From Stutzerimonas stutzeri RCH2 (lineage in GTDB: Bacteria; Pseudomonadota; Gammaproteobacteria; Pseudomonadales; Pseudomonadaceae): a stretch of 64,000 nucleotides of DNA. Below, piece by piece: positions 29,461 through 40,554 of the stretch. Every line of letters starts with the position of its first letter. Position 1 is the first letter of the stretch. A model generated the notes under the pieces. The model did no database searches. It was not told where the DNA came from and worked only from the letters and a program-made list of their open reading frames with translations. The position numbers and the translations under genes were made by a program. The stretch covers positions 2,125,001 through 2,189,000 of the forward strand of contig NC_019936.1 of assembly GCF_000327065.1 (NCBI RefSeq). The letters are read 5' to 3'.

Positions 29461-30087
29461 ATGCAATTGATCCGTTTGCTGTGTGCATCTGTCCTGATGG
29501 TCGCCCTGGCCCCGGCTCACGCCGACCAGGCTGCGTCTACCAAACGACTGACCGGCCTGCTCAACCAGGCCGAAACGCTGACCGGCCGCTTCTCGCAGCT
29601 TTCGCTCGATGGCAGTGGTACCCAGCTGCAGGAGACTTCCGGCGAGCTGGCATTGAAGCGCCCCGGACAGTTCCGCTGGCACACCGACGCGCCGATGGAG
29701 CAGCTACTGGTCTCCAACGGCAAGAAGGTCTGGCTGTATGATCCGGATCTCGAGCAGGTCACCATTCAGGAACTTGACCAGCGCCTGACTCATACTCCGG
29801 CGCTGCTGCTGTCCGGCGACGTTTCCACCATCAGCGAGAACTTCGAGGTTTCCCACAAGGAGGCTGGCGAGGTGGTGGATTTCACGCTCAAGCCGAAGGC
29901 CAAGGACACGCTGTTCGATAACCTGCGCCTGTCATTTCGCAACGGAGTGATCAATGACATGCAACTGATCGACAGCGTAGGTCAGCGCACCAATATCCTG
30001 TTCATGGGTGTGCAGATGAACCAGCCGCTGAAGGCCGATCTGTTCACCTTTGAAATCCCCGAGGGTGCCGACGTCATCTCCGAGTGA
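29461..30087 (+). CDS. lolA: Outer-membrane lipoprotein carrier protein LolA
   Basis: A periplasmic chaperone that takes lipoproteins from LolCDE to LolB. The 208-residue protein has a signal peptide ([19 protein letters not shown]) followed by the LolA fold: [32 protein letters not shown] and [17 protein letters not shown] 29461 (MQLIRLL) has GAGGG upstream; ftsK ends 17 bases earlier, so it is probably in one transcript with ftsK and rarA. Confidence 0.94.
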   Translation: MQLIRLLCASVLMVALAPAHADQAASTKRLTGLLNQAETLTGRFSQLSLDGSGTQLQETSGELALKRPGQFRWHTDAPMEQLLVSNGKKVWLYDPDLEQVTIQELDQRLTHTPALLLSGDVSTISENFEVSHKEAGEVVDFTLKPKAKDTLFDNLRLSFRNGVINDMQLIDSVGQRTNILFMGVQMNQPLKADLFTFEIPEGADVISE

Positions 30088-30158
30088 CCTACGTCCGGCA
30101 TTTCGTTTTCAGCGGCCTGCGCAATTGCAGGCCGCTGCAATTGAGGTAACCGTCCGCA

Positions 30159-31484
30159 ATGGACCTGTTCAGCCGCGAACCAGTCTCCCAGCCACTTGCA
30201 GCGCGCTTGCGCGCAGCCAGCCTTGACGAGTATGTCGGGCAGGAGCACCTGCTCGCCCGCGGCAAGCCGTTGCGCGAGGCGCTGGAACAGGGCGCGCTGC
30301 ATTCCATGGTGTTCTGGGGGCCGCCCGGGGTCGGCAAGACCACGCTGGCGCGGTTGTTGGCCAAGGTGTCAGACGCCCATTTCGAGACGGTTTCGGCCGT
30401 GCTCGCCGGGGTGAAGGAGATCCGCCAGGCGGTCGAGATCGCCAAGCAGCAGGCTGCGCAGTACGGCCGGCGGACTATCCTGTTCGTTGATGAGGTGCAT
30501 CGCTTCAACAAGTCGCAGCAGGATGCCTTTTTGCCGTACGTTGAAGACGGCACGCTGATATTCATCGGCGCGACCACCGAAAATCCTTCGTTCGAACTCA
30601 ACAATGCATTGCTCTCGCGTGCCCGCGTCTACGTGCTGAAAAGCCTCGACGAGGCGGCCTTGCGCAAACTGGTGGCGCGGGCACTTAGCGAGCCCAAGGG
30701 GCTCGGCGACCTGCAGCTCGAACTGCCGGAGGAGAGCTTCCAGATGCTGCTGGCCGCGGCCGACGGCGATGGGCGGCGGTTGCTCAACCTGCTGGAGAAC
30801 GCCTCCGATCTGGCGGAGCAGGGCGGTACCATCAGTACCGACCTGCTGCAGGATCTGCTGGGCGACAGCCGGCGCCGTTTCGACAAGGGCGGCGAAGCGT
30901 TCTACGACCAGATATCCGCGCTGCACAAATCGGTACGTGGCTCCAATCCTGATGCGGCACTTTACTGGTTCGCGCGCATGCTCGACGGCGGCTGCGACCC
31001 GCTGTACCTGGCCCGGCGCGTTGTACGCATGGCCAGCGAGGAGATCGGCAATGCCGATCCGCGCGCACTGCCGCTGTGCCTGAATGCCTGGGATGTGCAG
31101 GAACGGCTGGGCAGTCCGGAAGGTGAGCTGGCCGTGGCGCAGGCCATCGTCTATCTCGCCTGCGCGCCGAAAAGCAACGCCGTCTATACCGCGTTCAAGG
31201 CAGCGATGCGCGATGCCGCCGAGAACGGCTCGCAGGAAGTACCGCTGCACCTGCGTAACGCGCCGACCAAGCTGATGAAAGAACTCGGCTACGGCAATGA
31301 GTACCGCTACGCCCACGACGAGCCGGATGCCTATGCGGCCGGCGAGGATTATTTTCCCGAGGCCATGGAGCCGCGTCGCTACTACCATCCTGCTCCGCGC
31401 GGGTTGGAGAGCAAAATCCGCGACAAGCTCGAACATCTTGCCCGGCTCGACCGAGAAAGCCCCATACAACGGAGAAAGGGATGA
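30159..31484 (+). CDS. rarA: Replication-associated recombination protein A
   Basis: A 441-residue AAA+ ATPase of the RarA/MgsA/WRNIP1 family acting at stalled replication forks. Walker A GPPGVGKT (about 53-60), Walker [17 protein letters not shown], sensor 1 [19 protein letters not shown] and the C-terminal tetramerisation region ([31 protein letters not shown]) are visible. Its stop overlaps the crcB start by four bases. The ftsK-lolA-rarA-serS order is widely conserved. Confidence 0.95.
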   Translation: MDLFSREPVSQPLAARLRAASLDEYVGQEHLLARGKPLREALEQGALHSMVFWGPPGVGKTTLARLLAKVSDAHFETVSAVLAGVKEIRQAVEIAKQQAAQYGRRTILFVDEVHRFNKSQQDAFLPYVEDGTLIFIGATTENPSFELNNALLSRARVYVLKSLDEAALRKLVARALSEPKGLGDLQLELPEESFQMLLAAADGDGRRLLNLLENASDLAEQGGTISTDLLQDLLGDSRRRFDKGGEAFYDQISALHKSVRGSNPDAALYWFARMLDGGCDPLYLARRVVRMASEEIGNADPRALPLCLNAWDVQERLGSPEGELAVAQAIVYLACAPKSNAVYTAFKAAMRDAAENGSQEVPLHLRNAPTKLMKELGYGNEYRYAHDEPDAYAAGEDYFPEAMEPRRYYHPAPRGLESKIRDKLEHLARLDRESPIQRRKG

Positions 31485-31855
31485 TCCGCATGGCGATCGC
31501 CGTCGCCTGCGGCGGCGTGGTTGGAACATTGCTGCGCTTTGCCGTTGCCACCTGGGTCAGCGCGCAATGGCCACGGCATTTCTATTTCGCCACCCTGGCG
31601 GTGAATTTGCTGGGTTGCCTGCTCATCGGCTACCTGTACGCCACCTTTCTCGCGCGGCCGGACATTTCGCCCGAGCTGCGTGGCGCGCTGATCATCGGTT
31701 TTCTCGGCGCGCTGACGACCTTCTCAAGCTTTTCGCTGGACGCCTTGCGGCTGCTGGAAAGTGGTCAGCTGGCAACCGCCTTTGCCTACGTCGGCGGCAG
31801 CGTTCTCGGTGGCTTGTTGGCAGCCTGGGCTGGCCTCATGCTCGCAAGGTTATGA
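31481..31855 (+). CDS. crcB: Fluoride channel CrcB/Fluc
   Basis: A 124-residue protein with four membrane helices that works as a dual-topology dimer exporting fluoride. It has the family motifs [10 protein letters not shown], the central [10 protein letters not shown] (pore Asn) and [23 protein letters not shown] (the Na+ site and Phe-box). Translation is coupled to rarA by an ATGA overlap. No fluoride riboswitch is visible upstream, consistent with its place inside an operon. Confidence 0.93.
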   Translation: MIRMAIAVACGGVVGTLLRFAVATWVSAQWPRHFYFATLAVNLLGCLLIGYLYATFLARPDISPELRGALIIGFLGALTTFSSFSLDALRLLESGQLATAFAYVGGSVLGGLLAAWAGLMLARL

Positions 31856-31876
31856 ACCGACGACCGTTCACAGTAA

Positions 31877-33208
<1,332 letters not shown>

Positions 33209-33267
33209 TATCTGACGCTGCGGCATCGCGATCCAGGCATCAGACCGGATCCTTGATATTCGACAAG

Positions 33268-33298
33268 GGGCATCACGGCCGTAATGGCTGTGATGCCC
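33268..33298 (+). other. Hairpin in the serS-cysG gap
   Basis: GGGCATCAC (33268-33276) and GTGATGCCC (33290-33298) form a perfect 9-bp stem without a U tail, 31 bases before the cysG start codon. It could attenuate transcription or protect the serS mRNA; the sequence alone does not decide. Confidence 0.4.
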
Positions 33299-33328
33299 GT
33301 ACCTCCAATGACCCTCCAGGATTCGCCC

Positions 33329-34723
33329 ATGGAATACCTTCCGCTGTTCCACAACCTCAAAGGCCGCACGGTGCTGATCGTCGGTGGTGGCGAGATTGCG
33401 CTGCGCAAGGCCCGACTGTTGAGTGAAGCTGGAGCGCGGTTGCGGGTGGTGGCACCGAGCATCGAACCGCAACTGGTTGAGCTGGTCGAGGCGGGCGGCG
33501 GTGAGTGCCTCAATCGCGGCTATGACCCGCAGGACCTGCAGGGCTGTGTGCTGGCCATCGCAGCCACCGATGACGAGCCGCTGAACGCATTGGTATCGCA
33601 GCACGCCAATGCGCTGGGCATGCCGGTCAACGTGGTCGACTCGCCAGAGCTGTGCAGCGTGATCTTTCCGGCAATCGTCGACCGCTCGCCGCTGGTGATT
33701 GCGGTGTCCAGCGGCGGCGATGCACCGGTGCTGGCACGGCTTATCCGGGCGCGTATCGAGACCTGGATTCCCGCGGCTTACGGCCAGCTGGCCGGTCTGG
33801 CCAAGCAGTTTCGTGCTCAGGTCAAAGCTAAGTTTGCCAATGTGCAGCAGCGGCGGGTGTTCTGGGAGGAGACTTTTCAGGGACCGATCGCCGAGCAGGC
33901 TCTGGCCGGTCGTAGCGTCGAAGCCGAGCGCCTGCTCGCGGAAAAGCTCGCCGGTGCTGCGCCGCGTGCGCTGGGCGAGGTCTACCTGGTCGGTGCCGGC
34001 CCAGGCGACCCTGATCTGCTGACCTTCCGTGCCTTGCGGCTGATGCAGCAGGCCGACGTGGTGCTCTACGACCGACTGGTGGCGCCGGCGATCATCGACC
34101 TGTGCCGGCGCGATGCCGATCGTATCTACGTCGGCAAGCAGCGCTCGGAACATGCGGTGCCGCAGGAGCAAATCAACCAGAAGCTGGTGACCCTGGCCAA
34201 GGAAGGCAAGCGCGTGCTGCGACTCAAAGGCGGTGATCCGTTCATCTTCGGTCGCGGCGGCGAGGAAATCGAAGAGCTGGCGGCCCATGGCGTGCCGTTC
34301 CAGGTGGTGCCCGGTATTACCGCGGCCAGCGGCTGCGCGGCATACGCCGGCATCCCGCTGACCCATCGCGACCATGCGCAATCGGTGCGCTTCGTTACCG
34401 GTCACCTGAAGGACGGCAGTTGCGATCTGCCTTGGGCGGAACTCGCCGCCCCAGCGCAGACGCTGGTGTTCTACATGGGCTTGGTGGGCTTGCCGGTGAT
34501 CTGCCAGCAACTGATTGCGCATGGTCGCGCGGCGGGTACCCCGGCGGCGCTGGTGCAACAGGGCACGACGAGTAATCAGCGAGTCTTTACCGGCACGCTG
34601 GAGACGCTTGCCGAGCTGATCGCGCAGGAGCAGGTCCAGGCACCAACCCTGTTGATCGTTGGTGAAGTGGTTCAGCTACGCGAGAAACTTGCCTGGTTCG
34701 AAGGCGCCCAGGCGAGCGCCTAG
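33329..34723 (+). CDS. cysG: Siroheme synthase CysG (trifunctional)
   Basis: Makes siroheme for sulfite and nitrite reductases. The 464-residue fusion has an N-terminal NAD-dependent precorrin-2 dehydrogenase/ferrochelatase ([14 protein letters not shown], about residues 15-28) and a C-terminal SAM uroporphyrinogen-III methyltransferase ([55 protein letters not shown]). ATG 33329 ([13 protein letters not shown]) matches homologues and has AGGA upstream. It converges with the agmR gene. Confidence 0.95.
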   Translation: MEYLPLFHNLKGRTVLIVGGGEIALRKARLLSEAGARLRVVAPSIEPQLVELVEAGGGECLNRGYDPQDLQGCVLAIAATDDEPLNALVSQHANALGMPVNVVDSPELCSVIFPAIVDRSPLVIAVSSGGDAPVLARLIRARIETWIPAAYGQLAGLAKQFRAQVKAKFANVQQRRVFWEETFQGPIAEQALAGRSVEAERLLAEKLAGAAPRALGEVYLVGAGPGDPDLLTFRALRLMQQADVVLYDRLVAPAIIDLCRRDADRIYVGKQRSEHAVPQEQINQKLVTLAKEGKRVLRLKGGDPFIFGRGGEEIEELAAHGVPFQVVPGITAASGCAAYAGIPLTHRDHAQSVRFVTGHLKDGSCDLPWAELAAPAQTLVFYMGLVGLPVICQQLIAHGRAAGTPAALVQQGTTSNQRVFTGTLETLAELIAQEQVQAPTLLIVGEVVQLREKLAWFEGAQASA

Positions 34724-34751
34724 TTTCAGCCCGGCGCTGAGGCGCCGCGCT

Positions 34752-35417
34752 TCAGCGGCGCAGGTAGGCGGTGAAGTCGATATCGCCAGCCGAGAGGATC
34801 GCCTGGACACGGTTGTGCACGTTGAGCTTGCGCAGGATTGCCGAGACGTGCGCTTTCACGGTGGTTTCAGCGATATCGAGGTTATAGGCGATCTGCTTGT
34901 TCGACTCACCCTTGGTCATGCGCTCCAACACCAGCAGTTGCTTGCGGGTCAGGGCTTGCAGCAGTTCCGGCGGAATCGACTGTTCGTTGTGATGGGAATG
35001 GCGGCTGGTGGGCTTCTGGCTGCGAATGATGTCTGAAGGCAGGTAGACGTTGCCGTTGAGAATCTGCTCGATGGCGTCAGTCATCTGCGCCCGTGGCGAA
35101 GACTTGGTGATGAAGCCGACCGCGCCGTAGGTAATCGCCTGCAATACGATCTGCTTGTCCTGCTCGGCGGAAACGATCACCACCGGAATGGTCGGCGCCT
35201 CATTGCGCAGATTGATCAGGCCGTTCAATCCGTGCATGCCCGGCATGTTCAGGTCCAGCAGCACCAGGTCGAGATCGTCGTGTTCCAGCGTCAGCGCCAG
35301 GGCGCTGTCCAGGTCGGCGGTCTCGAGTATCTCGCTATCCGGAAAGCCGTCGCGGATGACGTTATGGATGGCTTCACGAAACAGCGGATGGTCGTCCGCG
35401 ATCAGAATCTTGTACAA
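34752..35417 (-). CDS. agmR: NarL/LuxR-type response regulator, AgmR/PedR1 type
   Basis: A 221-residue regulator with a receiver domain (D55 in [10 protein letters not shown], the phosphorylation site; Lys in GFITKSSP) and a C-terminal LuxR HTH ([43 protein letters not shown]). The sequence closely recalls AgmR/ErbR of P. aeruginosa and PedR1 of P. putida, which control glycerol/ethanol and PQQ-dehydrogenase genes; the paralogue ErdR/CrbR is also similar. It starts with TTG at 35417, supported by AGAGGTGA upstream and by the conserved [10 protein letters not shown] start. Last gene of the minus-strand block; no partner kinase is in the window. Confidence 0.85.
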   Translation of the reverse strand: MYKILIADDHPLFREAIHNVIRDGFPDSEILETADLDSALALTLEHDDLDLVLLDLNMPGMHGLNGLINLRNEAPTIPVVIVSAEQDKQIVLQAITYGAVGFITKSSPRAQMTDAIEQILNGNVYLPSDIIRSQKPTSRHSHHNEQSIPPELLQALTRKQLLVLERMTKGESNKQIAYNLDIAETTVKAHVSAILRKLNVHNRVQAILSAGDIDFTAYLRR

Positions 35418-35469
35418 GGCCGGTCACCTCTTTGTTGTGATTATGGTGGGGCATGCTGGTTTCGGGACG

Positions 35470-36033
35470 CTACTCGCTGCCAGGCAGGGGCTTCGGCGTA
35501 GCGGGGTGCAAGGGCAGGCCCGCTTGTTCCCAGCCGTCCACCCCGTCGCGATACCAGTACAGTTTCTTATAGCCCAACGCGTGAGCGCGCCTGGTGGCGT
35601 TCCAGCCTAGCCAGCAGTCGGAGCGGCAGTAGAACACGATTGGCCGCTCCAGATTGCCTTGGCTGGCACGCGCCAGATTATCGCTGAAATAACGTGCCCA
35701 TTCGGGTTGCAGGTCACCGTCGCCAGTATTGGCAAGCCAGAGGCTGCCTGGAAGGTTGGCGTGGGGTTCGCTCTCGATGAACTGGCCGGCCAGCCATTGG
35801 CTGCGATACACGTCCACCAGTACCACGTCGGGCTGTGCTTCGAGCAATGCCTGTAATGCCGAGGTATCCAGGGTCTGCGCGCCGTCGATGGACGGCGGCG
35901 TGGGGCTGCGGTACTGCGTCTGGCGGTAACCTTCGGCGGAGAACAGGGCGAGCTGTTCCTCGGCCGATGCGATGAGGGGCGCGCCGAGTCCAGGCAGTGC
36001 GGCAAAGAGCAAGGGCAGCAGCGACCTGAGCAT
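35470..36033 (-). CDS. PQQ-dependent catabolism-associated CXXCW-motif protein (rhodanese-like)
   Basis: A 187-residue exported protein: signal peptide at 1-24 (LLPLLFAALPGLGAPLIASA) then a rhodanese-like fold with VVLVDVYRSQW and the hallmark C136-RSD-C140-W (FYCRSDCW), then a GYKKLYWYRDGVDGWEQAGLPLHP end. This family occurs only next to quinoprotein alcohol dehydrogenase genes; its reaction is unknown. The ATG at 36033 has AAGGA seven bases upstream. The pedC stop lies 102 bases before it, with a TACCAAAG-type element in between, so it may have its own promoter, shared with agmR (52-base gap). Confidence 0.88.
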   Translation of the reverse strand: MLRSLLPLLFAALPGLGAPLIASAEEQLALFSAEGYRQTQYRSPTPPSIDGAQTLDTSALQALLEAQPDVVLVDVYRSQWLAGQFIESEPHANLPGSLWLANTGDGDLQPEWARYFSDNLARASQGNLERPIVFYCRSDCWLGWNATRRAHALGYKKLYWYRDGVDGWEQAGLPLHPATPKPLPGSE

Positions 36034-36115
36034 GGATATAGTCCTTGGCGTTTCGGTAGGCCGATTACAGAACAATGGGCGCGTCTTTTAAATCCTACGA
36101 TGGAGTGGAAAACCA

Positions 36116-36130
36116 GTACCAAAGTAGTAA
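36116..36130. promoter_or_regulatory. TACCAAGG-type element upstream of the CXXCW gene
   Basis: TACCAAAGTAGTAA starts at 36117 (plus strand), one of a set of related sites in the island (consensus TACCAAGG-nn-GTAG). The gene it precedes is on the opposite strand. Confidence 0.4.
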
Positions 36131-36135
36131 TTCAC

Positions 36136-36927
36136 TTATGCCGAGCGGCGCAGTGCGGCGTGTTGCGGATTGAAGCTGATCACTGCGAGCAGGCTGAACA
36201 GCAGTGTAAGGCCGAGGCAGACCACCAGTGCCGCGGGAGCCAGACGCAGATAGAGCGCGTTTCGTACCAGCTCCACGGCATGGGTGAACGGGTTGATCGC
36301 GCAGAGCCAGTACAGCCACTCGCTGGCGTCTCGCATCTTCCACAGTGGATACAGCGCCGAAGAGAGGAAGAACATCGGGAAGATGACGAAATTCATCACC
36401 CCGGCGAAGTTCTCCAGCTGACGGATGCCGTTGGATAGCAGCAGGCCCAGAGCGCTCAGCAACAGTGCCACCAGCAGCAGGGCGGGCAGGGCGACGAGCA
36501 GGCCGAGCAGTGGCGGTTGGACGCCGTAGAACCAGGCGATGGCCAGAAACGCATAGACTTGCAACAACGAGATGAGCGCGATGGCCACCAGCTTGCTGGC
36601 CAAAAGAAAGCTGCGCGGCAGCGGACTGGTCAGCAGCACGCGCATGCTGCCCATCTCGCGGTCGTAGACCATCGAGAGTGAACCCTGCATGCCATTGAAT
36701 AGCAGGATCATGCAGGCCAGCCCCGGCACGATGTAGGTCTCGTAGGTAATGTAGGTGTCGTACGGCTCGATGATGGCGATGCCCAGCGCCGCGCGAAAAC
36801 CGGCAGCAAATACCACCAGCCACAGCAGCGGACGCACCAGAGCGCTGAAGAAACGCGAGCGTTGCTGGACGAAGCGCAGCCATTCGCGCAGGACTATGCC
36901 GCGCAGGCATTCCCAGTAGATCGTCAT
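36136..36927 (-). CDS. pedC: ABC-2 type transporter permease, PQQ alcohol dehydrogenase system
   Basis: A 263-residue inner-membrane protein with six hydrophobic segments in the ABC-2 pattern (LVRPLLWLVVFAAGF, YIVPGLACMILLFNGMQGS, LVYDREMGSMRVLLTSPL, final LVVCLGLTLLFSLLAVISF). The start MTIYWECLRGIVLREWLRF and the location match PedC of the P. putida ped cluster. Such a permease is normally an exporter type, yet in P. putida the PedA1A2BC system has been linked to lanthanide use. The start codon overlaps the pedB stop by four bases, so the two are translationally coupled. Confidence 0.87.
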   Translation of the reverse strand: MTIYWECLRGIVLREWLRFVQQRSRFFSALVRPLLWLVVFAAGFRAALGIAIIEPYDTYITYETYIVPGLACMILLFNGMQGSLSMVYDREMGSMRVLLTSPLPRSFLLASKLVAIALISLLQVYAFLAIAWFYGVQPPLLGLLVALPALLLVALLLSALGLLLSNGIRQLENFAGVMNFVIFPMFFLSSALYPLWKMRDASEWLYWLCAINPFTHAVELVRNALYLRLAPAALVVCLGLTLLFSLLAVISFNPQHAALRRSA

Positions 36928-37793
36928 AAGGTCTCCCGCCCGGGATTGAGGGGTGCGCTTGTGTGGTGGGCTGCCGCAGGTGTCGCTTTTGCCGGGGCAA
37001 CGGCAGATGCCGAAAGGCCTGGGACTGCCGCAGCAGGGTTCTCACGTTGAAGCGTAGGAGCTGGCGCGGACTGCGTAGCGTCGCCGGTCAGCCGTGCAAA
37101 GCTCGCGGCCAGATCCTCGCCGTCCAGCGCCACGCTGGCCACGCTGCCCTGAGCGACCAGCCGGCCGCGATTGAGCACCAGCAGATCGTCGTCCGCATGG
37201 ACTTCATCGAGCAGGTGCGTGGTCCACAGCACGCTCATGCCCTGCTCTTGGCAGAGCATGCGCACATGCTGGTTGAGCGCCTGGCGGCTGGCGGGATCGA
37301 GGCCGGCGCTGGCTTCGTCGAGCAATAGTAGATCGGGGCGGTGCAGCAGTGCGCGGGCGATTTCCACGCGCCGGCGATGCCCGCCGTTGAGTTCGCGTAC
37401 CTTGCTACGCCGGCGCTCGGCGAGCTGCTGACGCTGCAGTTCAACTTCGATGCGCTCGGTCGCCACGGCCCGGGGCATGCCATGCAGCGCCGCGTGGTAG
37501 CGCAGGTTCTGTTCCACGGTCAGGTCCAGATCCAGCGTGCTCTGCTGAAACACCACGCCCAGTCGGGCCAAAGCCTTGCGCGGCGTTTCGCGCAAACCGA
37601 AGCCGGCAATATGGATCTGCCCCTGTTGCAGGTCATACAGGCGCGTCAGCAATGCAATCAGCGTCGACTTTCCAGCCCCGTTCGGACCGAGCAATGCGGT
37701 GAAGCGGCCTTGCGCCGCGGTGAAACTCACCCCATCGAGTGCCCGGCGAGCGCCGTAGGCGAAGCCGACATCACTGACCTCCAGCGCGTTCAT
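36924..37793 (-). CDS. pedB: ABC transporter ATP-binding protein, PQQ alcohol dehydrogenase system
   Basis: The 289-residue ATPase partner of the permease. Walker A GPNGAGKST (36-44), Q-loop VVFQQSTLDLDL, a deviant signature (ELNGGHRRRVEIARAL instead of LSGGQ) and Walker B LLLLDEASAGLD are visible, with the switch His in TTHLLDEVHADDD. After about residue 240 comes an Ala/Pro-rich tail of some 45 residues without known homology. ATG 37793 (MNALEVSDV) overlaps the beta-propeller stop by four bases. Subfamily: PQQ-dependent alcohol-dehydrogenase ABC ATPase. Confidence 0.87.
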   Translation of the reverse strand: MNALEVSDVGFAYGARRALDGVSFTAAQGRFTALLGPNGAGKSTLIALLTRLYDLQQGQIHIAGFGLRETPRKALARLGVVFQQSTLDLDLTVEQNLRYHAALHGMPRAVATERIEVELQRQQLAERRRSKVRELNGGHRRRVEIARALLHRPDLLLLDEASAGLDPASRQALNQHVRMLCQEQGMSVLWTTHLLDEVHADDDLLVLNRGRLVAQGSVASVALDGEDLAASFARLTGDATQSAPAPTLQRENPAAAVPGLSASAVAPAKATPAAAHHTSAPLNPGRETL

Positions 37794-38761
37794 GGTGTGA
37801 CCACCACACCCCACGGATAGCGGCCGACCTTGATCGATTTGGTGACCTTGAGCTTTGCGACATCGATCACCGAGACATCGCCGCTGACGCCGTTGGTGGT
37901 CAACAGCAGGCTTTCATCGGGGTTGAACGCCATGTGCCAGACGCGCCGGCCCACCAGCAGATAGTCGAGCACCTCGTAGGTCTTCGCGTCGACCACCGCA
38001 ATATGGTTCGCCGGGCCGAGCGCGACGAAGGCGTATTTGCCATCGGAGGAAAGCTTGATGCCCACCGGCTGCACCTTGTCCGGGTGCACGCCCTTGATTT
38101 TGAAGGTCAGCGTCTTGAGGATCTCGCGTTTATCCACGTCCACCACGCTGACCGTGCCGCCGATCTCCGCCGATGCCCAGAGCAGCTTGCTGTCATTGGT
38201 GAACTCCACGTGGCGCGGCCGCTGGTCGACCAGGGTGTTGTCCACCAGTTCGTTGGTGCTGGTGTCGATCCAGTGCAGCATGTTGGTGGTTTCGCTGGTG
38301 TTGACCGCCCACTTGCCATCCGGGCTGACCGCCATGCCTTCCGGCTCGACACCCACATCGATCTGCGCCAGCACTTCCTCCTTGTCGACGTCGACCACCG
38401 TCACCAGGGCGTCGTCCTCGTTGGAGATGTACAGCCATTTGTTGTTGGGGTGCAGGGCGAACTGTTCCGGGTCGGCACCAGATGGCAGCTGCTTGATAAT
38501 CTGCCGCGTGGCCAGGTCCATCACCTGAACGGTGTCCGAGTCGCTGGCGCAGATGTAGAGCAGTTTGTTGTCGTGGGAAAGGGTAAGGCCGCGCGGGCGC
38601 ATGCCGACCTGCAAGGTCTCGACGGTTTCCATCTTGTCCAGGTCGATGACGCTGATGCTGTCGTCCTTCTCGTTGGAAACATAGGCAGTGGCGGCCGCCG
38701 CCGAGCCCGCAGCAAGGCTGAAGGCGAGGGCGATAGCGGTGGCAAGGGCAGTTCGTGGCAT
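37790..38761 (-). CDS. PQQ-associated YVTN beta-propeller protein
   Basis: A 323-residue periplasmic protein: signal peptide (TAIALAFSLAAGSAAAA), then about seven propeller blades of the YVTN type (TAYVSNEKDDSISVIDL, PRGLTLSHDNKLLYICAS, EGMAVSPDGKWAVNTS, PRHVEFTNDSKLLWASAE, KYAFVALGPANHIAVVDA). This family is found in quinoprotein alcohol-dehydrogenase loci beside the pedB/pedC ABC genes and may be the PedA2 component. Blade loops are rich in Asp and Asn, which could bind metal, but no ligand is proven. Coupled to pedB by ATGA. Confidence 0.87.
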   Translation of the reverse strand: MPRTALATAIALAFSLAAGSAAAATAYVSNEKDDSISVIDLDKMETVETLQVGMRPRGLTLSHDNKLLYICASDSDTVQVMDLATRQIIKQLPSGADPEQFALHPNNKWLYISNEDDALVTVVDVDKEEVLAQIDVGVEPEGMAVSPDGKWAVNTSETTNMLHWIDTSTNELVDNTLVDQRPRHVEFTNDSKLLWASAEIGGTVSVVDVDKREILKTLTFKIKGVHPDKVQPVGIKLSSDGKYAFVALGPANHIAVVDAKTYEVLDYLLVGRRVWHMAFNPDESLLLTTNGVSGDVSVIDVAKLKVTKSIKVGRYPWGVVVTP

Positions 38762-38779
38762 GGCCGGGTTCTCTTGTCG

Positions 38780-39277
38780 TTATTGTGTGATCGATGCTGG
38801 CACGCGAGCTTGCTCCAGCCGCTGCAGGTATTCGTCCGCTTCCGGCTGGCCATCGGCAGCCGCGCGCTGCAACCAGCTGCGTGCGGACTCGGGGTCAGCC
38901 TCGACGCCGCGCCCTTCGGCCAGCGCGACGCCCCAGTGATAGCGCGCCAGGCTGACATAACTGGCGTTGTCCGGCTGCTCCGCGCCCTGCTTGAGCAGCG
39001 CGGCGGATTTGTTCAGGTCTTTCTCCACACCGTTGCCGCTCTCGTACATCTGCGCGAGCGAGATCAGTGAATAGACGTCGTTCCAGCGCGCCACGCAGTC
39101 TTCGAAGATGGCTCTGGCGGCATCGAAGTTGCCGGTCTTCGCCGTCACGTAGCCGTAGAGACATTTGATGCGCTTGGGACTGTCCACATAGGCTTCGTAA
39201 CCCAACTCATCAGCTTGGATCGTGCTGCTGGACAGCAGCGCCAGGCCCAGCAAGCCGCCAATCATTGATCGCTTCAT
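38780..39277 (-). CDS. SEL1/TPR-like repeat exported protein
   Basis: A 165-residue protein with a signal peptide (MIGGLLGLALLSSSTIQA) and tetratricopeptide/SEL1-like helices: AARAIFEDC, SLISLAQMYESGNGVEKDLNKSAALLKQGAE, ARYHWGVALAEGRGVEADPESARSWLQRAAADGQPEA. SEL1 repeats usually hold protein complexes together. ATG 39277 overlaps the binding-protein stop by four bases (ATGA), and only 18 bases follow to the beta-propeller gene, so it is part of the same operon. Its task in the transporter is unknown. Confidence 0.75.
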   Translation of the reverse strand: MKRSMIGGLLGLALLSSSTIQADELGYEAYVDSPKRIKCLYGYVTAKTGNFDAARAIFEDCVARWNDVYSLISLAQMYESGNGVEKDLNKSAALLKQGAEQPDNASYVSLARYHWGVALAEGRGVEADPESARSWLQRAAADGQPEADEYLQRLEQARVPASITQ

Positions 39278-40461
39278 GGGTGAACCTCGCTGAGGCGACA
39301 GCTGCTTTCCGGCGCATCGAAGCCGAGGGTATCCAGCTCGCTGGTGGGGTGCAGGAAGCCCTCCTGCGGGGAATTGGAAACCAGTGCGCGCGGGTGCACC
39401 AGTGGAATCGGCTGGCGCAGCTGACCGTCCCATGCGCGGTAGCTCAGCTTGCGGCCCTTGAAGCCATCCAGCGGCAGCTCGCCGCTGAGCGACAGCTGGC
39501 GAATTGCGGCTGGGTCCGTGCTGCGCAATCGCGTGATTGCGGCGGCGAGGCTGCGCACGCCCATCCAGGCGGCGAAGTCGCGGTCATTCATCCAGCGCTT
39601 GGCATGTGCTTCGAAACGTTTCTGCAGCTGCGCGGCGCCGTAGGTTTCCACAGTCTTGTGCCAGCCGGTGGCGGTCATACCCTGAGTACCGGCAGCCGGC
39701 CTTGGCAGCCAGGTCTGGTAGGGCACGTACTCGCCGAAGTCGCCGCGCTCGTCGGCCACCAGCACCACGTCGTATTCGGCGGCCTGGGTGAACAGCGGCA
39801 TCTCGGCCTGGGCGCTGCGGCGTTGGTCGTTGTCGAAGCTCCAGGCTTTTTCCGCGACGATCCGATGCCCGAAGCGCTTTGCTGCACGGCGCAGCGCATC
39901 GGCGTAGGCCTGATCATCCGCGGTAGGGCCGGCGATCAGTAGCCAGCGGTTCCAGCGCCGCGCCGCCAGGAACTGGCCTAGCGCGTCGGCGAGCATGCTG
40001 CGGCTCGGCAGTGTGTGCAGGACATTGGCCAGGCAACTCTGGCTGCGCAGCGCGTCGTCGGCGCTGCCGGCATTGATCAGCAGTGCTTGCGGCATGGCGT
40101 CGGACAGCTGGCGCAAGGTTGCCGCCGGGGCATTGACCACGAACAGGCGCAAGCCATCCGCGTATTGCTTGGCGGCCTGTTCAAGCAGGTCCTCCGCCGT
40201 ATCGCTGGTGACCGCCTCGAGCGCGTAGCTGTGCTTGAGAAAGCGTCCGGTGCTGTTGCTATCGGTAATCGCCAACTCGGCGCCGCGAAGGGCGGCATCT
40301 TCCGGTTCAGGAATGACGTTGGAGAGCACTGGGCCGATGTCGGGGCGATAGCCGAGATAACCGATGCGGATCGACAGTTCTTCGGCGGGTGCGGCTATTG
40401 CCCAGGGGGCGCAGCAGGTGAGGGCGACCAGGAAACCGGCTCGTCGTAATACATGGCGCAT
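39274..40461 (-). CDS. ABC transporter substrate-binding protein, PQQ alcohol dehydrogenase system
   Basis: A 395-residue periplasmic binding protein of type 1 (Leu/Ile/Val-like fold) with a signal peptide ending AIAAPAEE. Features: IRIGYLGYRPDIG, ALRGAELAITDSNSTGRFL, RRWNRWLLIAGPTADDQAYADALRRAAKRFG, FAAWMGVRSLAAAITRL. It belongs to the binding-protein family restricted to PQQ-alcohol-dehydrogenase loci (probably PedA1). ATG 40461 has AGGAGCTGCCC upstream, a strong site. First gene of the pedABC-type operon; the promoter region carries two TACCA elements 14 bases apart. Confidence 0.87.
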   Translation of the reverse strand: MRHVLRRAGFLVALTCCAPWAIAAPAEELSIRIGYLGYRPDIGPVLSNVIPEPEDAALRGAELAITDSNSTGRFLKHSYALEAVTSDTAEDLLEQAAKQYADGLRLFVVNAPAATLRQLSDAMPQALLINAGSADDALRSQSCLANVLHTLPSRSMLADALGQFLAARRWNRWLLIAGPTADDQAYADALRRAAKRFGHRIVAEKAWSFDNDQRRSAQAEMPLFTQAAEYDVVLVADERGDFGEYVPYQTWLPRPAAGTQGMTATGWHKTVETYGAAQLQKRFEAHAKRWMNDRDFAAWMGVRSLAAAITRLRSTDPAAIRQLSLSGELPLDGFKGRKLSYRAWDGQLRQPIPLVHPRALVSNSPQEGFLHPTSELDTLGFDAPESSCRLSEVHP

Positions 40462-40526
40462 GGGCAGCTCCTGTGACGTTGCAGGCAGCATAGGAACCAT
40501 GGTGGAGCGGGGGAATATGCAGAAAG

Positions 40527-40554
40527 TACCAGTCGCTGTGTACCAAGGTCGTAG
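40527..40554. promoter_or_regulatory. Tandem TACCA elements upstream of the pedABC-type operon
   Basis: TACCAG at 40527 and TACCAAGGTCGTAG at 40541-40554 repeat with a 14-base period, 66-93 bases before the operon's ATG and on the strand opposite to it. The same 14-base period is seen upstream of the chemoreceptor. Confidence 0.45.
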
